The notes beneath the pieces were generated by a model. The model saw nothing but the letters and a program-made list of their open reading frames with translations, did no database searches and had not been told where the DNA came from. A DNA stretch of 43,899 bases. Source: a virus. The position numbers and the translations under genes were made by a program. The stretch covers positions 1-43,899 of the IMG/VR virus record IMGVR_UViG_3300017779_000024. One strand, written 5' to 3'. How positions within the stretch are numbered: position 1 is the first letter of the stretch; each line of letters begins with the position of its first letter. Positions 26,444 to 35,222 of this stretch are shown piece after piece.

Positions 26444-28654
26444 TTAAGTTGTTAAGTTAAACACTAGTTCTATAGTCATGTTTTGACCACCATCAGGATC
26501 TTCAGTTGGATCTATCCTGATAGCCATAGACTCACCTTGAACAAACGTGTTTGTTACAGAAGTAAAATCAAGCTCTACGGTAGCTTCTGCACCAACACTA
26601 TCAGTAAGAGCTCCTTTGGCTGTACTAACTTGATTGCCAGCTGTGCCTCCATACAATTTTACCTCTGTACTTCCCATATCAGTTTCGCTTCTTAACCAAA
26701 TGGTTTTAACAAACCCGTCGTAAGGAAATGTAAAGTGCGTATACTCTGGTGAAGATGTAGATGTATTTTGTTCACTAATACTTCCATTTAGAGGTACGTA
26801 TCTAGCAAAAGGAAAGTTTAAGAAAAAACCAGAGTTAAGAAAGTGATGGTGAACATTTGTTGTCTGTATTTCATTACCCTCAATAGTAACTTTACCAGCA
26901 GCTGATCTAGCTATAGTAGTATCTAACGCACCACCTATTTCTATTGTGCCGCCTAGTTTTAATCCACCAGGAACGTCTAAAAGTCCACTTTGAGGATTAT
27001 AAACAAAACCAGATGTATCATCTAAAAGATTGTTTGACTCGTCATGAAACACTACAGGAAAATCAGTGTCAGCATTGCTATCGGCAACACTAACCCCACC
27101 TGCAACAGCTGCGATACGATCATTAATAGCAGCAGATGTCATTAGGTGTTCATCAGAATCTACAAACTCACCCGCTAAATCTATATCATTAACAGCATGA
27201 CCGCCCAGCTTAAGTGCTGTTGTTACTGTTAGGTTTCCAGATATCGTAGTAATTGAGGCAGCTCCGCTAGCTACGGTTACATCAATCTCTGCGTCAGCAT
27301 CGCCATCTACAAGAATCAACCCGCTTTCAAGGTTTCCACCAGGACCATCGTGAGAAGCTACTTGTAAGCTAAGCTTACCCCCTTCAGATCCAGCATCAGA
27401 CTCTTCAATCTCAGCAAGTATCCTAGCATAATTATTTATGCCGTCACCAGTGTCGCTTGCTGTAAACTCTATCAACCCAATATCAAATCCGTCTGTTTTT
27501 GAAGTGCTTTTCTTAAGTCGTATAATACAAGGAAGGCTACTAGCATTAGTATTGTCCAGTTCAAAAGTAGGCCCTCCTACAGAGCCAGCGCCAGTTAATG
27601 TTAACTTCTCAGAGCTAGAGAACCCAGCAGGGGCAAAATGTAAGTTAGAATAAGATTGAACAGCGCTAGTTCCGTTTCCAACAAGAATTTGACCTGATGT
27701 ATAATCTGTACCTCCTGTACCGCCATTGGCAACACTTAAAGCCGTGCCCAATGTTAGACCTGTTGTTACTGAAAGATTCCCAGCTACCGTAGTAAGCGAA
27801 GCAGACCCATTACCAACAGTTACATCAACCTCACCGCTAGCGCTTCCATCTTGTAATACTAAACCATTAGCTAAAGTTCCGTCATGAGAAGCTACTTTAA
27901 GCTCAAGCTTTCCTCCTTCTTGACCATGTGTTGCCTCAGCAATAGACCCTACTATTTTCACATAATCTTGATTGGCATTACCTGAAGCATCATCCCCATT
28001 CCACTCTATAGTTCCTAACACATCGCTATTTGCTCCGTCTGAAGGGTTAGAAAATAGCAACAAACCACCACCGCTAGCATCATTAATACTATTTAAAGAT
28101 AAAGTTGGCGCTGTAGATGCATCAATTCCAGTTATTTGCAATAGACTAGCAGTGCTAGTAAAAGTTAAAAGACTTGAAGTTTCTACTGCGCTTGTTCCAT
28201 TGCCTATAAGAATATTAGCATCTGTTAAAGATGTAGCTCCTGTACCTCCATCGCTAACTGATAATGTTCCAGTAATAGAAGAAGCCCCAAGATCAACAGC
28301 TAACTTATTTGACTCTATAACTAAACCTCCGTCAGATTTTAAGTCAGTAGATAAAGTACCTGTCGTCAAGTCTAAGCCGTCACCAGCTGTAAATGTAGTT
28401 CCTGCAGCACCTGCTGCACCAGTAGCGCCAGTGGCACCAGTAGCACCAGTAGCACCAGTAGCACCAGTTTCTCCTTGAGGTCCTTGTGGTCCTTGTGGAC
28501 CAATACCGACATCTACAGATAAAGTATTCTGGGTTTGTATAGCTGTAGTATGCACATTGGTAGTGCTAGATAAAGCTAAGTTTACCTCGTCACTGCCTAC
28601 GGCCTGCGTAAGCACATTAGTGCCTGTCGATATGCTTAAATTTATATCGCTCAT
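26444..28654 (-). CDS. Tail fibre with collagen-like segment
   Basis: A 736-residue protein. Residues 52-84 are 11 Gly-X-Y triplets (three GPQ, then GET, repeated GAT and GAA), a collagen-like trimerisation stalk. After it, two similar units each contain GGTG-x(n)-LVGNGTSAV and EGGKLxLxVASHDG...DVTV...SGNLTVTT, showing an internal duplication of about 200 residues. The C-terminal part (about 650-736) is beta-rich and may bind the receptor. The ATG overlaps the upstream gene by 4 bases (ATGA). Fibre identity is well supported by the stalk, the repeats and the position after the portal. Confidence 0.8.
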   Translation of the reverse strand: MSDINLSISTGTNVLTQAVGSDEVNLALSSTTNVHTTAIQTQNTLSVDVGIGPQGPQGPQGETGATGATGATGATGATGAAGAAGTTFTAGDGLDLTTGTLSTDLKSDGGLVIESNKLAVDLGASSITGTLSVSDGGTGATSLTDANILIGNGTSAVETSSLLTFTSTASLLQITGIDASTAPTLSLNSINDASGGGLLLFSNPSDGANSDVLGTIEWNGDDASGNANQDYVKIVGSIAEATHGQEGGKLELKVASHDGTLANGLVLQDGSASGEVDVTVGNGSASLTTVAGNLSVTTGLTLGTALSVANGGTGGTDYTSGQILVGNGTSAVQSYSNLHFAPAGFSSSEKLTLTGAGSVGGPTFELDNTNASSLPCIIRLKKSTSKTDGFDIGLIEFTASDTGDGINNYARILAEIEESDAGSEGGKLSLQVASHDGPGGNLESGLILVDGDADAEIDVTVASGAASITTISGNLTVTTALKLGGHAVNDIDLAGEFVDSDEHLMTSAAINDRIAAVAGGVSVADSNADTDFPVVFHDESNNLLDDTSGFVYNPQSGLLDVPGGLKLGGTIEIGGALDTTIARSAAGKVTIEGNEIQTTNVHHHFLNSGFFLNFPFARYVPLNGSISEQNTSTSSPEYTHFTFPYDGFVKTIWLRSETDMGSTEVKLYGGTAGNQVSTAKGALTDSVGAEATVELDFTSVTNTFVQGESMAIRIDPTEDPDGGQNMTIELVFNLTT
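28395..28500 (-). repeat. Short tandem repeat encoding the collagen-like stalk
   Basis: On the plus strand the 9-mer CACCAGTAG-like unit is repeated several times at about 28417-28468, and GGTCCTTGT repeats follow. It encodes the Gly-Ala-Thr and Gly-Pro-Gln triplets. Such repeats change length easily, so stalk length may vary between phages. Confidence 0.75.
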
Positions 28655-29010
28655 ACTGTAACATCCTCATTTACTTGTAACACGCCATGAAGCCATGTTT
28701 GGGTTACACCAGACACTATAGTTTGCAGATCGTATGTGTACAGCCCGCTAGCAATCACAGCCATAACACTTGATGATATAGTAATCGTAATGACACCAAG
28801 CGAAGTACCAGTAATAGTTAACTGATCATCTGTTATAGTAGAGTCCTCAGAGGTATCTGTAGCACGCACCTCCATCTTAAAAGAGTACGTAGTAAGATCT
28901 ACTACTGCACCAGCAGCGTCAGTGACATTTATAACAAGAGAAAACGTATCGCCTTTTCTGCAGGTAACGTCTAATCTTTTGGATACATCTAGGTTTACTA
29001 CTGAACTCAT
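28651..29010 (-). CDS. Small Ig-like structural protein
   Basis: A 119-residue beta-sandwich-like protein starting MSSVVNLDVSKRLDVTCRKGDTFSLVINV, followed by DAAGAVVDLTTYSFKMEVR. This reads like the N-terminal domain of phage baseplate/fibre-attachment proteins (BppU-N type). It lies between portal and fibre with 4-base overlaps on both sides and may attach the fibre to the virion. Family call is tentative. Confidence 0.6.
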   Translation of the reverse strand: MSSVVNLDVSKRLDVTCRKGDTFSLVINVTDAAGAVVDLTTYSFKMEVRATDTSEDSTITDDQLTITGTSLGVITITISSSVMAVIASGLYTYDLQTIVSGVTQTWLHGVLQVNEDVTV

Positions 29011-31457
29011 ATCATTGATTGTAAAAAGTTTTGTATATCTTGATTGTCAGACTCTACATCTGCTAAGGGGGCACGCTCACCTTTCCTTTGAGAGATAAGT
29101 TTAGATTGTTCTACAGCTTGCTTTTTAACCCTGCTGTCTTTTCTGTCGTCTTTCATCGTTTCTAGCTTCTCTCTAAACATCTGCTCTCCAGAGCGAGAGC
29201 CTCCAGCCATTTGAGCCTTTAACTGCTCTAGCTGCATACTCATCTGATGCATAGCTTGAGCTACTTGCACATCTACCTGACCTTTAAGCTGGATCTGTTG
29301 AGCTTCTAGCTGAGCCTGCATCTGCATCTCTTGTTGCTTAGATTGCGAAGCTGCCTGAGCTGCCTGAGCATTAGCTTGTGCTTGTGCCTGCATATTCTGC
29401 TGCTGCTGCTGTTGCAATTGCTTAACTCTTCTTTTTCTTCTTACAACAAGAAGCTTTTGAGCTTGGTCTATATCTTTTAATTGACGCACAGCCATAGCGT
29501 CTTCTAGATCTATTTCTCTCTGTGCTAAAGAAGCCTGTAAGTTTTGCTCTAAGAAAACACGGTCATCGTCGGACATTGTTTTAACAACCCTTACCCCAAA
29601 GTTATACATAGGTAAATCTTTAAACGAAGAAAGAATTTCCATGCTATGTTTACCTATAGCCTTTTCATATACAGAAAAAAGAACAGATCCCTCTGGAACA
29701 ATTTGCAAACACTTTACAATATCTGCACAAACTTTTCTGTACAAAACAAGAGAGGCGTTTGTAATATCATACAGTGCGTTATTGCCAGCCGCAATAGCCT
29801 GCTGCTGCACTCCAACCAAAGCGTCTCCTTTAGGAGTTGACGCATCCATAACTTCGTTAATACCAGTAGCGTCACGAATCATACGTAAGTAATGGTTGTA
29901 AAGATTTATGTACGAATTTATATTTCGTATTTGATTGTCTATAGAACGTATCGGGGGGTTCTGAAAACCTCCCTCTGGGTTCTTAGAACGGTAATACATA
30001 ACACCAGTTTGCTCGTATATATCCTGTATCTCTAAAGGACTAAGCTCACCACCTCTACCTAGCTGTACATTTTCTAACCCTTCTATATCTATAATCAATC
30101 CATCAGGCTTTGCCTTAGCTATAGATTGTTGAATCTTTAAATGAGTAAGCTGAAGCTGATCAGCAAATCCAGTAACACTACCTACCAAAGACTTTGGCAT
30201 CATTCGCCTAACGTTTGTACAAGCTATGCTGTAAGACAACGTAGCTCTAGAAAGATCGTGAACGTTTTTAGGTATGTTCTTTTGTTGAGAGTAATTAAAA
30301 AGCCTACCTGTATCAACAATATAGCAACCTCCATACACGGTTTCTACATCCATCTTATATGGCTTTCTGTCGTAAACAGAATCACTAACTGGCTTGTATT
30401 CGCTACCCTTAAAGTAAAAACCTACATTTCCAAACTGAGACTCTTTGCTTTCGTAGTAAACTTCATCTACGCTTTTAAACTCAAACTGCAATACGTCTAT
30501 AAGGTAATCGTCATACCCATACGTCATCTTTCTACCACTCCTATCGTAACCTCCGCTAGCAAACTTTCCAGAATCGTTATAGCTTTTATGCATAACCTTC
30601 TGCGCCATTTCCTCATACTCCTTCTCAGTAAAATCATCACCCGCCATGCGCTTTAGATCCATAATAGACATACGCTTTACGTGACCTGCATACACAATGT
30701 CCTCCATGTTGGGATCGTCTGTATAGCTATGGACAAAATAAGAAGGATCTACATACTCTTCTGTAATACCGTAATTAGGATCGTTGTTTCTTTTAGTAAC
30801 ACCAACACCGCATACCACTAAGTCTTCAACGCAACGTCTATATATATTGTCGTCAAAGTTGTTCCAGTCGAGAGTTAAAGACGTAGCTAGTTGAGCAGCT
30901 ATCTCTGCACTGGTTTTAATATTTTCATCTAAGAAAATTTCAGCTTCTTCTGTTGTGTCTGGCACACTCTCTGGATCAAGCTCCATAGACAAACCTAACT
31001 GCTTTGCTTCGGTAAAATCTTTTTTGTTTTTTATCGTAGAAGTTATCTTGGCCTTTTGCTTCTCTTTTTCCTGCTTAGATACAGGATCGATAGCTTCTAA
31101 AGCTGGATATGGTTTACGAGAAAGAACTCTGTTTACAACAACCTTTACAAACTTTGGTACTATAGGTACTGGAGACCAATCTAAATTCAATAAAGTTCCG
31201 TCACCATTGTTCGGATCAAGAGAGTTTAATATTGATTTATATATAGATGTATCTTGAGTTCCGTTAGCGTAGTCTCGATTTTTTTCAAACTCATACATCC
31301 TACGGTTTAGTAGAGATGAAGAGTCTTCGCCAGAGCCCCACTGCCCGTGGATAGCTTTAGCGTACTTTAGTCCATAATCATTTGAAGCCTTTTCTACGGG
31401 ACTTGCAAATGGATCTGGGAAGTTGCCGTATGTTCCTTTACTTTGTCCGTACTCCAT
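29007..31457 (-). CDS. Portal protein
   Basis: An 816-residue protein directly after TerL. The N-terminal half shows features of portal proteins of crAss-like phages (VPIVPKFVKVVVNRVLSRKP near residue 100). From residue 682 to about 751 there is a Gln/Ala/Met-rich coiled coil that begins with a poly-Gln run, then a charged tail ending NFLQSMI. The portal ring is the DNA entry channel and binds terminase and connector rings. It is preceded by a candidate promoter and overlaps the next gene by 4 bases. Length is large for a portal but usual for this phage group. Confidence 0.87.
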   Translation of the reverse strand: MEYGQSKGTYGNFPDPFASPVEKASNDYGLKYAKAIHGQWGSGEDSSSLLNRRMYEFEKNRDYANGTQDTSIYKSILNSLDPNNGDGTLLNLDWSPVPIVPKFVKVVVNRVLSRKPYPALEAIDPVSKQEKEKQKAKITSTIKNKKDFTEAKQLGLSMELDPESVPDTTEEAEIFLDENIKTSAEIAAQLATSLTLDWNNFDDNIYRRCVEDLVVCGVGVTKRNNDPNYGITEEYVDPSYFVHSYTDDPNMEDIVYAGHVKRMSIMDLKRMAGDDFTEKEYEEMAQKVMHKSYNDSGKFASGGYDRSGRKMTYGYDDYLIDVLQFEFKSVDEVYYESKESQFGNVGFYFKGSEYKPVSDSVYDRKPYKMDVETVYGGCYIVDTGRLFNYSQQKNIPKNVHDLSRATLSYSIACTNVRRMMPKSLVGSVTGFADQLQLTHLKIQQSIAKAKPDGLIIDIEGLENVQLGRGGELSPLEIQDIYEQTGVMYYRSKNPEGGFQNPPIRSIDNQIRNINSYINLYNHYLRMIRDATGINEVMDASTPKGDALVGVQQQAIAAGNNALYDITNASLVLYRKVCADIVKCLQIVPEGSVLFSVYEKAIGKHSMEILSSFKDLPMYNFGVRVVKTMSDDDRVFLEQNLQASLAQREIDLEDAMAVRQLKDIDQAQKLLVVRRKRRVKQLQQQQQQNMQAQAQANAQAAQAASQSKQQEMQMQAQLEAQQIQLKGQVDVQVAQAMHQMSMQLEQLKAQMAGGSRSGEQMFREKLETMKDDRKDSRVKKQAVEQSKLISQRKGERAPLADVESDNQDIQNFLQSMI

Positions 31458-31478
31458 TATGCTTCAGTTGTCATATCT

Positions 31479-31487
31479 GCAAATATA
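31479..31487 (-). promoter_or_regulatory. TATATTTGC -7 box upstream of portal
   Basis: On the minus strand TATATTTGC is 22 bases before the portal ATG at 31457, in the 37-bp gap after TerL. No clear -33 TTG. Confidence 0.55.
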
Positions 31488-31494
31488 CTGTTTT

Positions 31495-33639
31495 TCACTT
31501 TTTTATAATTGAGGGTCCTGAAGAGTTGTACTTATATCTCCTGAAAAACTTCTTATCTTCAAAATTAGTTCTTTTTTCTTTAGCCTTTACTTTCTGTGCA
31601 GCAAGCAAAGCAAGGCCTGAACTTATGGTAAGGTCATACTTGGTTCTGTCATTTATCTTAAAACCAATCCAGTCTTCTAACGTTCTATTAAAATACATCT
31701 TTCCCATATCACCTTCTTCGTTATACCCAACATGCTGATGTATGTAATCTTCTACAGCTTGAGCATGAGCTTGTAATACATCTTGTGAGTTAGAAGGGAT
31801 GCCTTTTGTTTTAACATTGGTACTATAACTAGATGACTTTAAATGATCTGGTCTATCTAAAACATATCCGTCATAACCACGCTCCTCAAAGTAGCGTACT
31901 ATACCATACTTATTATTCTCAATAAGTAAAGGATACCCATAAAAGAAAGAAGCCATAAGTATATCCTCGTAGAATATTTTAGCCATAGGTGGGCGACTCA
32001 TATATTCTGCAACAAACATGTTAGAGGGGTGCACCATATTAAACTTGTTAAACAAATGGCACGCACCTTTAGACCCCCTTCCATCAACAGTAGCGTCAAG
32101 ATCGTAGGAGTCAACGCCCCCACAACCGAATGAAGCGTTTGGCGCAACAAGCTTTCCTCTTTCGTAAGTTCTTTTGTTCTGCATTTCTGATGGAGGCATC
32201 CAAGCTACCCTCCACCTTCCGTCAGCCATAGGCCTAAACGCAACCCTCCCGTCACGCTTTCCATCTACCCACACAAAGTTTCCTTGAACAACAGGGTTAG
32301 GGTATAAGTTGTCATTGTTTTCTATTTGCTCATAAATCTTCCCTATGTTAAATAGACTACCTTCTATACTGTCTCTAAAAGCTTCTTCAGGAGAAAAGGG
32401 AAATTGACGGATAAATTCATTAAGCTCCCTAGCGTCAGTCTTCATAGCAGACCTTTCATTTTTCAAAAAAGTCTTAGAGCCAAAAGCCACTACCTCTCCA
32501 TCGATACCTTCTACTGGAGACTTAGGGTCTTCTATAACGGGATCTCCGTGGATGTCAAAGAATCCTTCTAACGCATCGTATGCTGGGACAAATAGTCTGT
32601 ATAAACCAGAAACGGTTCTTCCGTTAGCATTGCGCATACACGGATCAGAATCATCCCATAACTTTTTATACTGCTTACCACCTTTGTCCATAGGGTTGAC
32701 TGTACTACCCACTAAAGACTTCCCCACTATCTTTCTACCTACAATAAGGCAAGTCCTTTGTATCCTCCAAGCCTCCTTTATATCGGTAGGCTTTTCCCAC
32801 TTACCTGCCTCATCAAGATACAATAGGTGTAGCTTTTCCCCGTCATATGCGTTGTTAGTGGTATTCTTCCAATTGATAATCGTATTCAATGCCTCACCTT
32901 TTGCAGAAGTTTTATTGTTTTTTGTAATACGTTTTGACGGCTCTCGGAAAGCTAACTCCATACGTGGGTTTGTTGTACCGTCCTGTATCGGTTTAAAAAA
33001 GAAAGGGTACGATTTAAAAATCGGGACCACCTTTTTCATAAAGATGTTTTCCTGAGCGTCTTTACCTGTTTTCGACTGGATCCCCAAAAGCTTGTCTTTA
33101 ACCTGTGTAGCTTCGTCCACAAGAACAGAAGCACAGATATTGGTATAGCCAGAGCGACGACACTTAGTATATAGCTGACCGATACAGCGAGGATCAGACT
33201 CGCACGCACACATGTGTAAATAGATTTCACGTTGGTAAGAAAGATACGACGGGTAGCCTATATCTATTCTGGACCATTGTAGGAACATGTAATGACGCCC
33301 CGATATATATGTAGGTGTGCCGTTATTATAAAACCAAAAACCCTGACGCCTACGTCTATACTCTTCTTCGACATACGGACGAAACCTTTTTCTAAACTCG
33401 CTCGGCGCCTCCATCCACTCGTCCATGCTGCGAATCCTAAGCAGCTCTTTGGGTAGTTCTTGACGCCTCCAATATTGATCCTCCTGCGGAAGGTCGTGGA
33501 AGGCAATATCGGAATCGGCTGGTTGTTTGGGAAGCATAATGTGTAGACCACTGATTGTGACAACTTCACCCTGCGTATCATCGGGGCATATGCTAATAGC
33601 TTGTTCATTATATTCTTCTATGTTTATTAAATTACTCAA
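31495..33639 (-). CDS. terL: Terminase large subunit
   Basis: A 714-residue DNA-packaging motor. The ATPase part has a Walker A-like element KCRRSGYT (159-166), a Walker B LLYLDEA (272-278) with the catalytic DE, and a coupling motif VGSTVNPM (310-317). The nuclease part carries GVDSYDLDATVDG (508-520), whose first Asp (510) and the later DLT (669-671) fit the RNase H-fold metal site. The style resembles crAss-like terminases. The start overlaps the zinc-ribbon gene by 4 bases. No small terminase is recognised; the 95-residue coiled-coil gene upstream is one candidate. Confidence 0.92.
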   Translation of the reverse strand: MSNLINIEEYNEQAISICPDDTQGEVVTISGLHIMLPKQPADSDIAFHDLPQEDQYWRRQELPKELLRIRSMDEWMEAPSEFRKRFRPYVEEEYRRRRQGFWFYNNGTPTYISGRHYMFLQWSRIDIGYPSYLSYQREIYLHMCACESDPRCIGQLYTKCRRSGYTNICASVLVDEATQVKDKLLGIQSKTGKDAQENIFMKKVVPIFKSYPFFFKPIQDGTTNPRMELAFREPSKRITKNNKTSAKGEALNTIINWKNTTNNAYDGEKLHLLYLDEAGKWEKPTDIKEAWRIQRTCLIVGRKIVGKSLVGSTVNPMDKGGKQYKKLWDDSDPCMRNANGRTVSGLYRLFVPAYDALEGFFDIHGDPVIEDPKSPVEGIDGEVVAFGSKTFLKNERSAMKTDARELNEFIRQFPFSPEEAFRDSIEGSLFNIGKIYEQIENNDNLYPNPVVQGNFVWVDGKRDGRVAFRPMADGRWRVAWMPPSEMQNKRTYERGKLVAPNASFGCGGVDSYDLDATVDGRGSKGACHLFNKFNMVHPSNMFVAEYMSRPPMAKIFYEDILMASFFYGYPLLIENNKYGIVRYFEERGYDGYVLDRPDHLKSSSYSTNVKTKGIPSNSQDVLQAHAQAVEDYIHQHVGYNEEGDMGKMYFNRTLEDWIGFKINDRTKYDLTISSGLALLAAQKVKAKEKRTNFEDKKFFRRYKYNSSGPSIIKK

Positions 33640-33824
33640 TACGTTTTACCATAACGGTTAGACTTAAAACTAGCTATCCCAGACTTGGGGTTAGCTAACT
33701 CCATATACTTTCCACACTCATCGCAAAGGACATCATGGATAATACCTTTCCCCTCTACAAACTTAATAGTAACACCTGATTTATTTATAACTGTATCGTT
33801 ACAGCTGCATTTATAATCTGCCAT
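33636..33824 (-). CDS. Small zinc-ribbon-like protein
   Basis: A 62-residue protein with Cys6, Cys8, Cys34 and Cys37 (YKCSC ... LCDECGKYM), which could bind one zinc. It overlaps the TerL start by 4 bases. It may be a small DNA- or protein-binding cofactor of packaging; this is inferred from position only. Confidence 0.7.
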   Translation of the reverse strand: MADYKCSCNDTVINKSGVTIKFVEGKGIIHDVLCDECGKYMELANPKSGIASFKSNRYGKTY

Positions 33825-33827
33825 TGT

Positions 33828-34115
33828 TTATTTTTTAGAAAAACGTTCTGCAAAACCACTACTGTAATCAACCTCTTCTTCTATCTTTCCGTTGCTAGAA
33901 AGATCTTTTAACATCTGCTCTAGCTTCTGGCGCTCTATAAGAAGCTCTTTACAATCTATAGCAGTTTGCTTTATAGACTGAAGCTCAGCCTTACGTGCAC
34001 TACCATTGATTTCTTGATCGACGGGTTTTTTAATCTCGCTGATCATATTATCTATAGCTTGCTCCATAGAGGTCATAAGCCTCTTAGCTGCACTCGCTGT
34101 CGTGAACTTTGGCAT
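33828..34115 (-). CDS. Small coiled-coil protein, possible terminase partner
   Basis: A 95-residue mostly helical protein (ELLIERQKLEQMLKDL), N-terminal Ala/Lys-rich. It lies two genes before TerL and overlaps the end of the GroES-like gene by 32 bases. A small terminase role is possible since no other candidate is near, but it is short and no DNA-binding motif is visible. Confidence 0.55.
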   Translation of the reverse strand: MPKFTTASAAKRLMTSMEQAIDNMISEIKKPVDQEINGSARKAELQSIKQTAIDCKELLIERQKLEQMLKDLSSNGKIEEEVDYSSGFAERFSKK

Positions 34116-34689
34116 ATACTATATCGTCTACTCTCATTCTATAAACTACATCGCCATTATCTAGCTTTATTTTATAGTCAGAGTTTTTATCAAAAACCAC
34201 AATGTCTCCTGGCTTTACGCCTTGAGCTTCTAACTCAGGATGAGGCATATATATCTCAGCTTCATTAGCCAACTCTTTCTGTGTAGCGAGTTCCGTTATG
34301 ATACCACTTTCAGTGACATCATCCTCCCTTTCATCTACAGGCAAAACAAACAGCCAGTCACAAAGCATATGTAACTCACCAGAATCCTTTTCTCTATAAG
34401 CTATAGCTTGGCTCATCCTACCGTTTTCTGGATCGTAAAGAACAAGGTGTCTTTTGTCCCCTAAGTTTAGAGCTGGGTTTGTCGTTACGTGATGATGAAA
34501 TATAAGAGTATCGCCAGGCTTACACTGTAGCTCTGGGTGTTTCATAGGTCCCGTGATAATTTCTCCGTAGGAAATCCTATGCTCAAACTCGTTAAATTTA
34601 TTTTCTAGGAATATTTCTTTATCCCCAACCTTTAAAGTGTCCTCAACTTTCTTTGGGACACTTACAATAAAATGGTATACAGCCTTCAT
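34084..34689 (-). CDS. Tandem GroES-like (co-chaperonin) protein
   Basis: A 201-residue protein that reads as two GroES-like halves. The second half is clear: LFVLPVDE at the start, then HPELEAQGVKPGDIVVFDKNSDYKI and MRVDDIVYAKV, matching the GroES end with V-GD-V-F and the final DI-A strand. The first half has the parallel HPELQCKPGDTLIFHHHV, so the protein is an internal duplication. A single GroES chain is about 97 residues. It may cap the host GroEL to help fold the capsid protein, as phage T4 gp31 does; that role is inferred. It is placed two genes before TerL. Confidence 0.72.
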   Translation of the reverse strand: MKAVYHFIVSVPKKVEDTLKVGDKEIFLENKFNEFEHRISYGEIITGPMKHPELQCKPGDTLIFHHHVTTNPALNLGDKRHLVLYDPENGRMSQAIAYREKDSGELHMLCDWLFVLPVDEREDDVTESGIITELATQKELANEAEIYMPHPELEAQGVKPGDIVVFDKNSDYKIKLDNGDVVYRMRVDDIVYAKVHDSECS

Positions 34690-34691
34690 GT

Positions 34692-34931
34692 CTATTCAAA
34701 TTTACAATCATATTCAATTAATACTGGTTGGTTCTCAACCGTTTTCCAAAGGTAAGTAGAATCTTGATCTTCTATAAAGACCTCATATCTACGGACGTTG
34801 TATTTGTACAACGACTTTTCGTTTTCCATAATAGCTGACACCCTTCCGTCACCTGCACGCATGCCTACATAATAAGCCATAGCGTCTTTGGGATTGGGGC
34901 CAACAATTATCTTTCTGATAATGTTTGCCAT
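34692..34931 (-). CDS. Small conserved phage protein of unknown function
   Basis: A 79-residue protein starting MANIIRKIIVGPNPKDAMAYYVGM, then a beta-rich part (YKYNVRRYEVFIEDQ). I recognise no function. No signal peptide or membrane segment. It lies 2 bases before the GroES-like gene and follows another unknown by 12 bases. Confidence 0.65.
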   Translation of the reverse strand: MANIIRKIIVGPNPKDAMAYYVGMRAGDGRVSAIMENEKSLYKYNVRRYEVFIEDQDSTYLWKTVENQPVLIEYDCKFE

Positions 34932-34943
34932 ATGTAATTAATT

Positions 34944-35222
34944 TTAATTTAGTGATATATTATTTAATAACTCCCACTTCCCGTCATCACGGCTGTGGTA
35001 AGCATTTTCTAGTATAGTAATTATAGCATCAAACTCTTTTTTACCCTCTGTACTCCAAGAGTATCCTGCCGTGTATTCCGTTTCAAAAACATTAGTAGCT
35101 ACAGGTACAGCGCAGCAGAACACATAAGCAAACTCATCTTCTAATTCGTACTTAGATATAATTTCGTTGAGTGTATCTAGTACTTCAGCTATCTCTTCTA
35201 TGGCGTCGTGCTTGCTACTCAT
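34944..35222 (-). CDS. Small acidic protein of unknown function
   Basis: A 92-residue acidic protein with an N-terminal helix (AIEEIAEVLDTLNEIISKYELE) and AYVFCCAVPVATNVF in the centre. Function unknown. It overlaps the upstream structural gene by one base (TAATG) and so belongs to the TerL block. Confidence 0.6.
   Translation of the reverse strand: MSSKHDAIEEIAEVLDTLNEIISKYELEDEFAYVFCCAVPVATNVFETEYTAGYSWSTEGKKEFDAIITILENAYHSRDDGKWELLNNISLN

Noticed and set aside
28417-28468. Short regular repeats that could suggest a CRISPR array
   Set aside because: Units are 9 bp without spacers and lie inside the collagen-like coding sequence.
27972-28478. Open frame of 168 residues opposite the tail-fibre gene
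   Set aside because: It mirrors the Gly-X-Y and Ser/Thr repeats of the fibre gene on the other strand (Val/Pro/Ala repeats) and has no own start context.
32552-33608. Several open frames opposite or out of frame within TerL
   Set aside because: TerL has full ATPase and nuclease motifs across this range; the others have no motifs or start signals and are shadows.
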